DNA of 64,000 bases from positions 24,821 through 88,820 of the forward strand of contig CAZHFW010000014.1 of the NCBI GenBank assembly GCA_964531675.1, given 5' to 3'. The notes beneath the pieces are model-generated. The model was not told where the DNA came from. It saw nothing but the letters and a program-made list of their open reading frames with translations, and did not search any database. The DNA is from CAZHFW01 sp964531675. GTDB lineage: Bacteria; Planctomycetota; Phycisphaerae; Phycisphaerales; UBA1924. This document shows positions 18,840 to 27,975 of this stretch, in pieces. Made by a program: the position numbers and the translations under genes. Positions within the stretch are counted from its first letter, which is position 1; the number at the start of each line of letters is the position of its first letter.

Positions 18840-20780
18840 ATGACGACGGCCCAGAGCCCCGGACAATCCGAACCTCTGCAATCCGGAGCGCCGGTTCCCG
18901 GGACGCAGGCTGCGCCGGCGCCCCCACCCTTGCCTTCCGAGCTTCGCTCGTTCCTGACGTCGCTGATCGCGGCGCAGTGCTCGCTCGTCGGAGGTTCTGC
19001 CTCGGTCATCTGGCTCCTCCCGACCCCCGCGCGTCAGGGAGGCTTTGCGGTCCAGCACGTGAACCAGGAAGCGCCCAGCTCGCGCGGGCCGGTGGCGCTG
19101 CTCGGCCCGGTGCTCGAGAAGCTGGAGAGGATCGCGCAGGAGGCGCTTCGGGCTTCTCCGCCAGCCGCCAGCATCCAGTCCATCACGCTCCCCAAGCAGA
19201 GCGGGCTCTACGAACCCGACTTCACGCTGCGGGTGCTCGCGGTGCCGCTGGCGGCCGAGGGGCGGATCGAAGGCGTCAGCCTCGTCGTCCTGAGCGACCG
19301 CTGGCAAGGCAATCCCGCCGAAGCGCTCACCAAGGTCGCGCTGCTCAACGCGCGCTTTGAAACCTATCTCTGGCGGCAGCAGAGCATGCTCGAAGGGCAC
19401 CAGAAGGCCCAGATGCGCGAGACGCTCGAGCTGCTCGACGCGGCCTTGCAAGCCCCCGACGCGGGCTCCATGGCCTCGGTGCTCTGCCATGAACTGCACC
19501 GCCGGTTCGGTTGCTCGCGTGTCGCGATCGGGTTGATCGACCAGGGACGTGTGCGCCTGCACGCGCTCAGCGGGTCGGACAAGATCGATCAGAAGGGTCC
19601 CGCAGCGGAAGCGATCGAGGGCGCGTTCGAGGAATGCGCCGCCCAGGACACCGAGATTCAGCTCCCCCCGCCGCCGGAGGCGTTGATCGATCCGGGCGCC
19701 AAGCGGATCACGCGAGCGCACGAACAGCTCAGCGCCCGCTTCGGGCCCTCGGCGATGCTCAGCCTGCCTCTGCGGGTGGAGGGCGATCTGGCGGGCGTGG
19801 TGCTGCTCGAACGCTCCGCGGAAGAGCCCTTCCCCGCGGGATCGATCGGCTTGCTCAGGCTTGTCGCGGAGTTCATCGGGCCGGCGCTGCTCACCCGCCG
19901 CCTGGCCGATCGAGGAATCCTGCGCGTTGTGCGCGATCGCACGCTCGAGATCGGCGTGAGCCTGGTTGGACCCCGACACACGGGGTTGAAGCTCATCGGC
20001 GCGACGATCCTCGCGGTGCTCGTGGGTTTGACGGTGATCCCGATCCCGAGCCGGGTTTCCGCCGCGGCGGAAGCCAAGGCGGCGACATCACGCACGATCG
20101 GCCCGCCTTTCTCTGGATACCTGTCCAAGGTCGCGGCCAAGCCGGGCGACATCGTCAAGGCGGGCGACCTCTTGGCGCTCATGGACACACGCGACCTGGA
20201 GCTCCAGGCGGCGCAGTCGCAGTCCGAGCGTGACTCGCTGCTGGTGCAGCGCGACGATGCCCAGGCCCAGGGCGATCTGACCAAGGTCCGTAACTTCAAC
20301 GCGCAGGCCGATGAAGCGCAGGCCAAGCTCCAGCTCATCAAGGACCATCTGTCCCGCGCGGAAGTTCGCTCTCCGATCGACGGCGTCGTGAGCCGTGGTG
20401 ATCTGGACCCGTTCATCGGCGCCAAGATCGAGCCCACGCAGTCGCTGCTCGAAGTGACGACCCGAGAGCGGACGATCACGCTCCAGATCCCCGAGCGGGA
20501 CATCGATCGCGCCAAAGTCGGGCAGGAAGGCTGGTTCGCGAGCCGGGCGCTGCCTGACCGCAAGATCCCGATCCGCGTGGTGCGGATCAACCCTGCTGCC
20601 GAAGTCGTGCGCGACGCCAACGTGTATCTGGCCGAGGCGGAGCTCGTCAGGCCCGAAGACGCCGAGATCCTGCGCGTGGGCATGACCGGCACCGCCAAGC
20701 TCCGTGACGGCTGGACCACCGGGCTCTTTGCGCTGCTCCGCCCGCTCACCGACGAGTTCCGCCTGCGTTACTGGTTCTGA
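18840..20780 (+). CDS. GAF-GAF-transmembrane-HlyD fusion protein
   Basis: From ATG 18840 the product has 646 residues. Two GAF-like sensory domains come first (about 35-175 and 195-355; the second is clearer, with FGCSRVAIGLIDQGRVRL and MLSLPLRVEGDLAGVVLLE). A single transmembrane helix follows (about 384-403, LIGATILAVLVGLTVIPIP), then an HlyD/lipoyl module (SGYLSKVAAKPGDIVKAGD and IDGVVSRGDLDPF) with a short coiled coil and a beta-barrel. The topology places the GAF pair in the cytoplasm and the adaptor in the periplasm, so it could couple a cytoplasmic ligand to an export complex. Its stop lies 7 bp before the M50 gene. An upstream in-frame start at 18765 is less likely. Confidence 0.85.
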   Translation: MTTAQSPGQSEPLQSGAPVPGTQAAPAPPPLPSELRSFLTSLIAAQCSLVGGSASVIWLLPTPARQGGFAVQHVNQEAPSSRGPVALLGPVLEKLERIAQEALRASPPAASIQSITLPKQSGLYEPDFTLRVLAVPLAAEGRIEGVSLVVLSDRWQGNPAEALTKVALLNARFETYLWRQQSMLEGHQKAQMRETLELLDAALQAPDAGSMASVLCHELHRRFGCSRVAIGLIDQGRVRLHALSGSDKIDQKGPAAEAIEGAFEECAAQDTEIQLPPPPEALIDPGAKRITRAHEQLSARFGPSAMLSLPLRVEGDLAGVVLLERSAEEPFPAGSIGLLRLVAEFIGPALLTRRLADRGILRVVRDRTLEIGVSLVGPRHTGLKLIGATILAVLVGLTVIPIPSRVSAAAEAKAATSRTIGPPFSGYLSKVAAKPGDIVKAGDLLALMDTRDLELQAAQSQSERDSLLVQRDDAQAQGDLTKVRNFNAQADEAQAKLQLIKDHLSRAEVRSPIDGVVSRGDLDPFIGAKIEPTQSLLEVTTRERTITLQIPERDIDRAKVGQEGWFASRALPDRKIPIRVVRINPAAEVVRDANVYLAEAELVRPEDAEILRVGMTGTAKLRDGWTTGLFALLRPLTDEFRLRYWF

Positions 20781-20787
20781 ACCACCC

Positions 20788-23067
20788 ATGGCCAACGTTC
20801 TCGACCAGACTTCGCGTGAAGACACGCCCCTGCCGGGAGGCATGCCCGCGGGGCGCTTTGAATCGCTGCTCATGGGCGAGCACGAGCCCTCGCTTTCGGA
20901 GCTCTGGCACAAGGTCTCGCACGCGCGGCCCAGGCTTGCGCCGCACGCGCAGGTCATCCGGCAGTCCTTCGGCAATCGCGTCGTCTACATCGTCGAGGAT
21001 CCCGCAGCGGGCCACTTCTACCGGCTCTCCGAATCCGCGTACCACTTCCTGGGTCTGCTTGATGGTCGGACCACTGTGGACGAGGCCTGGGAAGCGGCCA
21101 GCGTGCAGCTCGGGGACATGGCCCCCACCCAGCGCGAGTGCGTGGACCTGCTCGGCAAGCTCCAGCTCTTTGGCCTGCTCGTCGGCGATCTGCCTTTGTC
21201 CGCGGAGATGATCGCCGAACGCCAGCTCTTGGCCCGCAAGCAGGATTTGCAGCGGCGTACAGGCAAGGGCATGGCCTTCCTCATCCCGCTCCTGAATCCC
21301 GAGCGGTTCCTGGAAGCGATCAGCCCCGCACTTCGCGCGATCTTCTCACGCGTTGGCCTGGCGCTGTGGAGCGTGCTGATCCTGATCGGGATCGGATGCC
21401 TGTTTGCCGGGCGTCGTGAACTCGGGAGTCAGTTCAACCAGCTTCTGGACCCCGGAAACCTCGCCTGGCTCGCGGTGCTCCTGGTCGTGATCCGCGCCTG
21501 GCACGAGTTCGGGCACGCCTGTGCGTGCAAAGCCATGGGTGGGCGGTGCACCGAGATCGGCATCATGCTGGTCGCGTACACGCTGCCGTTCCCGTATTGC
21601 GACGCGACCAGCGCCTGGCGCTTTCCCGAGGTCTACCGCCGGGTCGTCGTCGCGGCGGGAGGTGTGCTCTTCGAGCTTGCCTCCGCAGCGGTGGCGGCGG
21701 TCCTGTGGTCCATCACCGAGCCCGGGCTCGTCAAGACCCTGGCGTTCAACACGATCGTGATCAGCGGCATCACGACGCTGGTCTTCAATCTCAACCCGCT
21801 GCTGCGCTACGACGGGTACTACATCCTCTCGGACATCCTGGGCTCTCCGAACCTGCAGACGCGTTCCACCGAGCTCTGGCGGTTCATCATCGAGAAGTTC
21901 GCCTTTCGGGTCCGCGCGCCCAAGCCCCCCACCCTCGCCTCGACAAACGAAGCGATCATTCTGCTCGTCTATGGGCTGCTCTCCTGGCCTTATCGCCTCT
22001 TCATCACGTTTTCGATGGTCGCGTTGATTGGAGGACGCTATCTGTCGCTCGGCCTGGCGATCGCCGGCGTGCTCTTCACGATGTGGTTCGTCTGGCCCCT
22101 GATCAAGGGCGTGCATTACCTGTTGACGTCGCCGCGTCTGCTCGGACGGCGCGGCCGGGCGTTCGGGGTTGTTGGCGCTGTGCTGGCGGTCCTGGTTCTT
22201 CTGCTGGCGGTGATCCCATTCCCGGCCAGCGGCATCGCGGCGGGCATGGTGGAAGCCGCGGCCCGCGAGCCGGTGCGGGCGCTGGAGTCGGGCTTCTTCG
22301 ACAAGATCCTGGTCAAGGTCGGCGATCAAGTGGAGAAGGACCAGCCCCTGATCGTCATGCACAGCACCGAGATCGAGGCCGACGTCGCGGTCGCCAAGGC
22401 CAAGCTCGAGGCGGCCCAGGCCGAGCTCGACGCCGTGAGCACGACGACTCCCGCCAAGCGAGAGATCGCCAGGCTCAAGGTCGAACAAGCGACGCGCGAT
22501 CTGGAACAGGCGTCCAAGGCACTGGAACGTCTGACGGTCCGAGCGCCGATTTCTGGCATCTTGCACGCCGAAGGCGGACAGATCGGCCTGGATCACTCGG
22601 TCGGTCGGTATGTGCGGCGCGGCGAGCTCTTCGCGGAGGTCCTCTCGCCCGATCGCCTGGTCATCAAGGCGTTGCTCTCCGATCGTGAGCAGGCGTACGT
22701 CTTCCGCGGGCCGCCCGAGACGTGGTCAAGCGTCCCCGCCAGCGCCAGGCTTCGCGGCGATCCGGGCCGCACCATTCCGGCAAAGGTGCTCCGTGTGAAT
22801 CCCGCGGCGAGCACGAGACTTTCGGTGCGTCCCGCCGCGGCACAGGTCGGTGGTGACGTTCAGCTCGACCCGACCGATAAGGATCAGTCGCGCACGCTGG
22901 TGCCTCAGTTCGTTGTGGAAGTCGTGCCCGAGGTGGAAGGGACGCGTCCGGCAGCCCTCAGGCCCGGGCAGTTCGCGCGGGTGCGCCTCTCGGCGCCGTC
23001 CGAGCCCCTGGTCAGCCAGTGGTGGCGTCGCGGCCGTCAGTACCTCGCGGCGCGGTGGGCCACGTGA
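20788..23067 (+). CDS. PqqD-like / M50 site-2 protease / HlyD three-domain fusion
   Basis: The 759-residue protein has three parts. Residues about 58-135 resemble a PqqD-like leader-peptide recognition domain (VYIVEDPAAGHFYRLSES, LLDGRTTVDEAW). Residues about 180-485 form a polytopic M50 intramembrane zinc protease, with HEFGH at 239-243 and the third ligand in NPLLRYDG at 336-343. Residues about 490-759 form an HlyD lipoyl/barrel module (FDKILVKVGDQVEKDQPL) with a coiled coil. The order resembles putative peptide zinc metalloproteases such as the YydH type, linked to ribosomal peptide export. The zinc ligands are intact, so proteolysis is plausible. The SecA-like gene starts inside its stop codon (GTGA). 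The cargo is unknown. Confidence 0.88.
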   Translation: MANVLDQTSREDTPLPGGMPAGRFESLLMGEHEPSLSELWHKVSHARPRLAPHAQVIRQSFGNRVVYIVEDPAAGHFYRLSESAYHFLGLLDGRTTVDEAWEAASVQLGDMAPTQRECVDLLGKLQLFGLLVGDLPLSAEMIAERQLLARKQDLQRRTGKGMAFLIPLLNPERFLEAISPALRAIFSRVGLALWSVLILIGIGCLFAGRRELGSQFNQLLDPGNLAWLAVLLVVIRAWHEFGHACACKAMGGRCTEIGIMLVAYTLPFPYCDATSAWRFPEVYRRVVVAAGGVLFELASAAVAAVLWSITEPGLVKTLAFNTIVISGITTLVFNLNPLLRYDGYYILSDILGSPNLQTRSTELWRFIIEKFAFRVRAPKPPTLASTNEAIILLVYGLLSWPYRLFITFSMVALIGGRYLSLGLAIAGVLFTMWFVWPLIKGVHYLLTSPRLLGRRGRAFGVVGAVLAVLVLLLAVIPFPASGIAAGMVEAAAREPVRALESGFFDKILVKVGDQVEKDQPLIVMHSTEIEADVAVAKAKLEAAQAELDAVSTTTPAKREIARLKVEQATRDLEQASKALERLTVRAPISGILHAEGGQIGLDHSVGRYVRRGELFAEVLSPDRLVIKALLSDREQAYVFRGPPETWSSVPASARLRGDPGRTIPAKVLRVNPAASTRLSVRPAAAQVGGDVQLDPTDKDQSRTLVPQFVVEVVPEVEGTRPAALRPGQFARVRLSAPSEPLVSQWWRRGRQYLAARWAT

Positions 23068-25136
23068 GTGCCATCAGCTCCCAACGCCCGGACTTCGGCC
23101 AGGCTGCCGCGGCGGCGGGCTCAGGCGCCGACGTCCATCGCGAGCTTTGGCCCGCCTTGGCAAGGCCCGCCTTGCGGCAGGCGCCTCCCAAGGACATCGA
23201 TGCGCTGGGGCATCGCCTCCGTGGCGCGATCATCAGGCGTCGCCTCTCCAAACTCGACCACGCCCGCGCCGAACGCATCGTCAGCGCCGCCAAGGCTCTG
23301 GCCAATCACAGCGCGGGGGCGTTTGAGCAGCACGTGGAGGAGACGCGGACCCGGGTGGTGCTCGAGCGACGTTCCGTGGACGCGATCGATCAGGCCTTTG
23401 CGGCGGGGTTTGAAGCGATCAGGCGGACGCTGGGATTCTCCCTGCACCCGGTGCAGGTCCTCGCGGGGCTGGTCATGTCCCAGGGCGCGTGCGCCGAGCT
23501 TGCGACGGGCGAAGGCAAGACCATCACCGCGATCCTCCCCGCAGCGGTGGACGCGTGGATGGGCAAGGGCGTCCACGTCATCACCGTCAACGACTATCTG
23601 GCCCAGCGCGACGCGGGCATCACCGCGCCGGCGTATGCCCTGCTTGGCCTGCGCGTGGGCTTCGTCGTCGACGCGTCCACGCCGCCGGAACGCCGCGCCG
23701 CGTACGCATGCGATCTGACGTACGCCGCGGACAAGCAGCTCATCTTCGATCACCTCCGCGATCGCCTGTTCGCGCCGGTGAATCCGCGGACGTCGCGCCT
23801 CATCATGGACGCGCTGGCCCCGACCAAGAAGCCCGCGGGCCCGGACACGGCGTCACCCGACTGGCCCTCGATGATCGTCCAGCGGGGGCACTACTCCGCG
23901 ATCGTGGACGAAGCCGACAGCGTGCTCATCGACGAAGCGGTCACGCCCGCGATCATCAGTCAGACCTCGGAGAACGCCGCGGAAGCCAACACGCCGGAGG
24001 TCTACGCCCGCGCCCGCGACGTCGCACGCTCGCTCGAACCCGAGAAGCACTTCCACGCGGACTTCCGCATGAGGCAGATCCGCATCACGCCCGCGGGCAA
24101 GGACCGGCTCGCGGAGATCGCCCGCGACCCGACCCTTCCCGAAGCGTTCCGCTCGGTTCGCAAGCGGGAGGAACTCCTCAACCAGGCCCTCACCGCGGAA
24201 CATCTGTACACCAACGGGGACGACTACATCGTCGCGGACGACAAGGTCGCGATCGTGGATCGCTCGACGGGACGCGTGCTCGATGGTCGTCAATGGCAAA
24301 TGGGCCTGCATCAGGCGATCGAGGCCAAGGAGAACGTCAAGCTCACGCCGGAGCGGCGCACCAGCACGCGATCGAGCTATCAGAACTTTTTCCGTCGATA
24401 CGCAAGGCTCTCAGGAATGACCGGCACAGGCTGGGAAGTGCGCCACGAGCTCTTCCGTTACTACAAGCTTCCGGTCGTGCGCGTCCCGACCCACAGGCCC
24501 GTCATCCGCGTACACGAGCCCGATCGGATCTTCACGGACGCGGATGCCAAGTTCCGGGCGGTCGCGGACCGGGTCGCTCAGCTTCACGCCAAGGGTCAAC
24601 CGATCCTGGTGGGTACACGCTCGGTCGCGGACTCCGAGAGGCTCGGTGCGCTCCTGAGCGAGCGTGGCCTGAACTGCGCCGTCCTCAACGCAACCCGCGA
24701 GGCCGAGGAAGCGGCGATCATCGAAAAGGCGGGCCAGGCGGGCGCGATCACCGTCGCGACCAACATGGCCGGTCGCGGCACCGACATCAGGCTCGACGAA
24801 CAATCGCGTGGTGCGGGAGGCCTGGCGGTCATCGCGACCGAGCGTCACGCCGAGTCGCGCGTCGATCGCCAGCTCTTCGGGCGCGCCGGACGTCAGGGCG
24901 ATCCGGGCCTTGCCCAGGCGTTTGTCGCGTATGACGACGATCTGATCCGCCGCAGCGCTCCCGCCTGGCTTACCAGGCTCGGCCGTGCGTCGCTGGCCTC
25001 GGGCCGGGTGCTGCCTTCACGCTGGCTCTGGCGCGTCACGCAGATCATCTCGGGCAAGCACTCGGCGATGCTCCGCTCGGAGACATTCAAGGCCGAGGCA
25101 TGGCTCGATATGGCGCTGCACCACCAGGTGCGCTGA
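23064..25136 (+). CDS. SecA-like motor ATPase lacking the SecA C-terminal scaffold
   Basis: GTG 23064 overlaps the M50 stop (GTGA) and gives 690 residues. The SecA motor is complete: Walker A ATGEGKT (Lys 152), TVNDYLAQRDA, DEAD-type Walker B VDEADS (Asp 282, Glu 283), a cross-linking (PPXD) segment, LSGMTGT, ATNMAGRGTD (about 566-575), and the arginine finger GRAGRQGDPG (about 606-615). After DDDLIR only about 55 residues remain. The helical scaffold, helical wing, two-helix finger and zinc-binding tail of canonical SecA (about 830-900 residues) are missing. It is therefore unlikely to be the housekeeping SecA. Its place at the end of the HlyD/M50 cluster suggests a dedicated export motor. 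Confidence 0.9.
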   Translation: MSAISSQRPDFGQAAAAAGSGADVHRELWPALARPALRQAPPKDIDALGHRLRGAIIRRRLSKLDHARAERIVSAAKALANHSAGAFEQHVEETRTRVVLERRSVDAIDQAFAAGFEAIRRTLGFSLHPVQVLAGLVMSQGACAELATGEGKTITAILPAAVDAWMGKGVHVITVNDYLAQRDAGITAPAYALLGLRVGFVVDASTPPERRAAYACDLTYAADKQLIFDHLRDRLFAPVNPRTSRLIMDALAPTKKPAGPDTASPDWPSMIVQRGHYSAIVDEADSVLIDEAVTPAIISQTSENAAEANTPEVYARARDVARSLEPEKHFHADFRMRQIRITPAGKDRLAEIARDPTLPEAFRSVRKREELLNQALTAEHLYTNGDDYIVADDKVAIVDRSTGRVLDGRQWQMGLHQAIEAKENVKLTPERRTSTRSSYQNFFRRYARLSGMTGTGWEVRHELFRYYKLPVVRVPTHRPVIRVHEPDRIFTDADAKFRAVADRVAQLHAKGQPILVGTRSVADSERLGALLSERGLNCAVLNATREAEEAAIIEKAGQAGAITVATNMAGRGTDIRLDEQSRGAGGLAVIATERHAESRVDRQLFGRAGRQGDPGLAQAFVAYDDDLIRRSAPAWLTRLGRASLASGRVLPSRWLWRVTQIISGKHSAMLRSETFKAEAWLDMALHHQVR

Positions 25137-25157
25137 CACGATCCGCCCACCGGTTTC

Positions 25158-26186
25158 TCAGCTCTTGTAGCCCTTGGGATGGTCCTTGAACCACTTCCAG
25201 GCCGACTCGATGATGTCCTCGAGCTTGGTGATCTCCGCGTGCCAGCCGAGCTCGGTGTTGATCTTGCGCGGGTTGTTGTAGAGCTTGGGCGGGTCCCCAG
25301 GCCTTCTGGGCTGCTCGATCACATTGATCGGCTTCCCCGTGACACGACGGCACGCGTCGATGATCTCGCGGACCGAGTATCCCTTACCGATTCCCACGTT
25401 GTACGCACGGCGGTCGCCGGCCTTCAACGCGTGCATCACCTTCACGTGCGCGCCGATCAGGTCCTCGACATGCACATAGTCGCGGATGCACGTGCCGTCG
25501 GGGGTCGGATAGTCCGTGCCGAAGAGCTTCACGTCGGGGCGACGGCCCTGGGCGTTGTGCAGCACCACCGGGATGATGTGCGTCTCCGGATCATGGTCTT
25601 CACCGATGACGCCGGTGCGATCCGAGCCCGCCACGTTGAAATACCGCAGCGCGGCGTACGCGAAGGGCTTCTTGGCCCGCTCGCACGCGTCGGCGTAATC
25701 GCGCAGGATGTGCTCGAAGTGGAGCTTCGACCAGCCGTAGGGCGAGATCGGATTCTGGGGGCAGTCCTCGGGGATCGGGACCATGTTCTCCGGGGGCACG
25801 CCGTAGGTCGCGCAGGATGAGGAGAAGACGAAATTCTGCACCCCCGCAGCATCCGCGGCCTCCAGCAGCGTGATCGCGCCCGCGACGTTGTTGCGGTAGT
25901 ACAGCAGGGGCTGCTCCACCGACTCTCCCACCGCGGCCAGCGCCGCAAAGTGCATGATGCACTCGATCTTGTGCGACTTGAGCAGGCCCTCGACCGCGGC
26001 CCGATCGCCGATGTCGTGCCTGGCGAAGTGAAGCCTCCCGCCGGCGGTCTTGGCGAGCCTCTCCAATGGCGCCGCGTGGCCTCGCATCAGATTGTCGAGC
26101 GCCACCACCGTGTGGCCATCCTTCAAAAGCCGTTGCACCGCGTGCGAACCGATGTAACCCGCGCCGCCCGTCACCAGAACGTTCAT
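25158..26186 (-). CDS. galE: UDP-glucose 4-epimerase
   Basis: The 342-residue short-chain dehydrogenase-fold enzyme interconverts UDP-glucose and UDP-galactose in the cytoplasm using bound NAD. Seen motifs: GGAGYIGSH at the N-terminus (NAD-binding), DNLMRG, SSSCATYG with the catalytic Ser/Thr, YGWSKLHFE holding the YxxxK pair, RYFNVAGS, and NVGIGKGYSVREII. The start at 26186 gives the glycine motif at residue 7, the standard position; the frame is open further upstream but without homologous sequence. It supplies galactosyl donors for surface polysaccharide. It is divergent from the DUF368 gene, and the 222-bp gap contains an AATTGT/ACAATT inverted repeat (26354-26378). Confidence 0.95.
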   Translation of the reverse strand: MNVLVTGGAGYIGSHAVQRLLKDGHTVVALDNLMRGHAAPLERLAKTAGGRLHFARHDIGDRAAVEGLLKSHKIECIMHFAALAAVGESVEQPLLYYRNNVAGAITLLEAADAAGVQNFVFSSSCATYGVPPENMVPIPEDCPQNPISPYGWSKLHFEHILRDYADACERAKKPFAYAALRYFNVAGSDRTGVIGEDHDPETHIIPVVLHNAQGRRPDVKLFGTDYPTPDGTCIRDYVHVEDLIGAHVKVMHALKAGDRRAYNVGIGKGYSVREIIDACRRVTGKPINVIEQPRRPGDPPKLYNNPRKINTELGWHAEITKLEDIIESAWKWFKDHPKGYKS

Positions 26187-26408
26187 TGCAGACTCCACAT
26201 GCCCCTGAACTCGCCGCGTGCCCTGATCGCGGCGTCCCCCGTACGCGTCCGAAGGCCTCGGAGATCGCGCCCGGGGAAAGGGATGATACCGGTCCTCGCC
26301 CTCCGGATGTCGGAAGCAGACTTTCCGATTGCCACCCTCTGGACCCCCAACAAAATTGTCCCATTTCTCCGAACAATTGCCCCTCCCCGGACGATCTGCC
26401 TGTCCCCC

Positions 26409-27467
26409 ATGAACTCCCCCGCTGACGCCCCGCCGACCCATCGCCCCGATTCAGGTCCGCGCCTTGCGCCCACTTCGCTGGCCTGGAGATGTCTGCTGGG
26501 CGGCGGCCTGATGGGGCTGGCCAACGTCGTGCCGGGAATCAGCGGCGGCGCGATGCTCCTGATCGTGGGCATCTACCGAAAGTTCATCGGATCGGTCGCG
26601 GAACTCTCGGCCCTGAAGTTCAGGCTCCCGAGCCTCATCACGGTCGGCTCCATCGGGCTGGCCGCCATGCTCACGATCCTGCTCTCCGCGGATCTGATCG
26701 CCCATCTGGTCACCGCGCACCCGGTGGAGACCTACAGCATCTTCACCGGGCTCAGGCTCGGCGCGATCCCGATCGTGTACCGCCTGGCCCGCCCCCTGGA
26801 CCGCTCGGCATGGACCGGCGTGCTCATCGGGCTTCTGGTCACCTCGGCGCTGGCGCTGCTCCAGTACAGGCCGGGCGGAACCGGATCGGGCGAGACCTCT
26901 CCCCTGCTCGGATTCACCGCGGGGCTCGTGGGCGCCAGCGCCACGTTGCTCCCGGGAATGGACGGGAGCTACTTCCTTCTGCTCATGGGCCAGTACCTGC
27001 CGATCCTGACCGCGATCGGCCGGTTCCGCGCCGCGCTGCAAGCGGGCGATGTGAGCGGCATGCTCACCGAGCTTGAGATTCTGGCGCCGACGGCGCTGGG
27101 TGTGGGTCTGGGGATCGCGGGCGTGAGCCTGCTCCTCAAGTGGCTCTTCCGGGTCTATCCCAAGTCCACCCTCGGCGTCTTGCTCGGGATCGTGGGCGGC
27201 GCGTTCATCGGGCTTTATCCCTTCCGCGAAGCGGTGGCGCCGGAAATCGGGGACATGGTGCGGGGCGTGCAGGTGACCACGGAGAACGCGGCGGAACTGC
27301 GCAGCCCCGAGCGGTCCAAGGACTGGCCGCTGCGCTTTTATGTGCCGACGCTGGTGCAGTCGCTGTATTCCCTGGCGCTGGTCGGCGGGGGGATCGTGCT
27401 GGCCTGGCTCTTGTCCAAACTCGAGCCCAAGGACGATCCCGAGTCGCGTCTGGGACTGACGCACTGA
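26409..27467 (+). CDS. DUF368-family membrane protein (PopT-type undecaprenyl-phosphate translocase)
   Basis: The 352-residue protein has about 8-10 hydrophobic segments. It carries both internal family motifs: MGLANVVPGISGGAM (about 31-45) and the related LLPGMDGSYFLLLMGQYLP in the second half. Members of DUF368 (PopT) have been assigned as recyclers of the lipid carrier undecaprenyl phosphate, flipping it back to the cytoplasmic face. The role here is by family. The second motif has GMDGS where many relatives have GxSGS. The C-terminal ~60 residues carry a charged loop and a last helix. The RNase HI gene follows 40 bp later on the same strand. Confidence 0.88.
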   Translation: MNSPADAPPTHRPDSGPRLAPTSLAWRCLLGGGLMGLANVVPGISGGAMLLIVGIYRKFIGSVAELSALKFRLPSLITVGSIGLAAMLTILLSADLIAHLVTAHPVETYSIFTGLRLGAIPIVYRLARPLDRSAWTGVLIGLLVTSALALLQYRPGGTGSGETSPLLGFTAGLVGASATLLPGMDGSYFLLLMGQYLPILTAIGRFRAALQAGDVSGMLTELEILAPTALGVGLGIAGVSLLLKWLFRVYPKSTLGVLLGIVGGAFIGLYPFREAVAPEIGDMVRGVQVTTENAAELRSPERSKDWPLRFYVPTLVQSLYSLALVGGGIVLAWLLSKLEPKDDPESRLGLTH

Positions 27468-27507
27468 TCGCCGACAAGTCGCGCGGAGGCGGCTAGGCTT
27501 GCCGCTC

Positions 27508-27963
27508 ATGAGCGTGCCTCACGTTGAGCTTTACACCGACGGCGCCTGCTCGGGCAATCCCGGGCCGGGGGGCTGGGCGTACATCCTCAAGCATCCCGCT
27601 TCGGGCAAAGCCCGCGAGGCGTCGGGCGCGGAGATGGAAACCACCAACAACCGCATGGAGCTCATGGCGGTCATCGAAGGCCTCCGGGCGCTGTCGAGGC
27701 ACTCGGAGATCGACCTTTATTCGGACTCCCAGTACGTGCTCAATGGTCTCAAGGACTGGATCAAGGGCTGGAAGGCCAAAGGCTGGCGGACCGCGGACAA
27801 GAAGCCCGTCAAGAATCAGGACCTCTGGCAAGAGCTCGACGCCCTCCGCGAGAAGCACGTGATCCACTTCCACTGGATCCGCGGGCACAACGAGCACCCC
27901 GAGAACGAGCGCTGCGATCAGCTCGCGGTCGCGGCCCGCGAGGCGATCGTGCGCGGCGGCTGA
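27508..27963 (+). CDS. rnhA: Ribonuclease HI
   Basis: A 151-residue enzyme that cleaves the RNA strand of RNA-DNA hybrids, removing R-loops and primers. All four acidic catalytic positions are visible: Asp in LYTDGACSGNPGPGGW, Glu in NNRMELMAV, Asp in LYSDSQYV and Asp in NERCDQLAV. The length is typical. ATG 27508 gives a normal N-terminus. A TTG at 27499 would have a better-spaced GGAGG (27485-27489) and would add three residues, so the true start is open. It lies between the DUF368 gene and the pilus cluster, separated from pilT by a structured 174-bp gap. Confidence 0.96.
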   Translation: MSVPHVELYTDGACSGNPGPGGWAYILKHPASGKAREASGAEMETTNNRMELMAVIEGLRALSRHSEIDLYSDSQYVLNGLKDWIKGWKAKGWRTADKKPVKNQDLWQELDALREKHVIHFHWIRGHNEHPENERCDQLAVAAREAIVRGG

Positions 27964-27975
27964 GCCCCACAACGC

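Noticed and set aside
17095..25136. Genomic island inserted at tRNA-Phe
   Set aside because: The export cluster begins just after the tRNA, but I found no integrase, no repeat of the tRNA 3' end downstream, and no obvious change in base composition.
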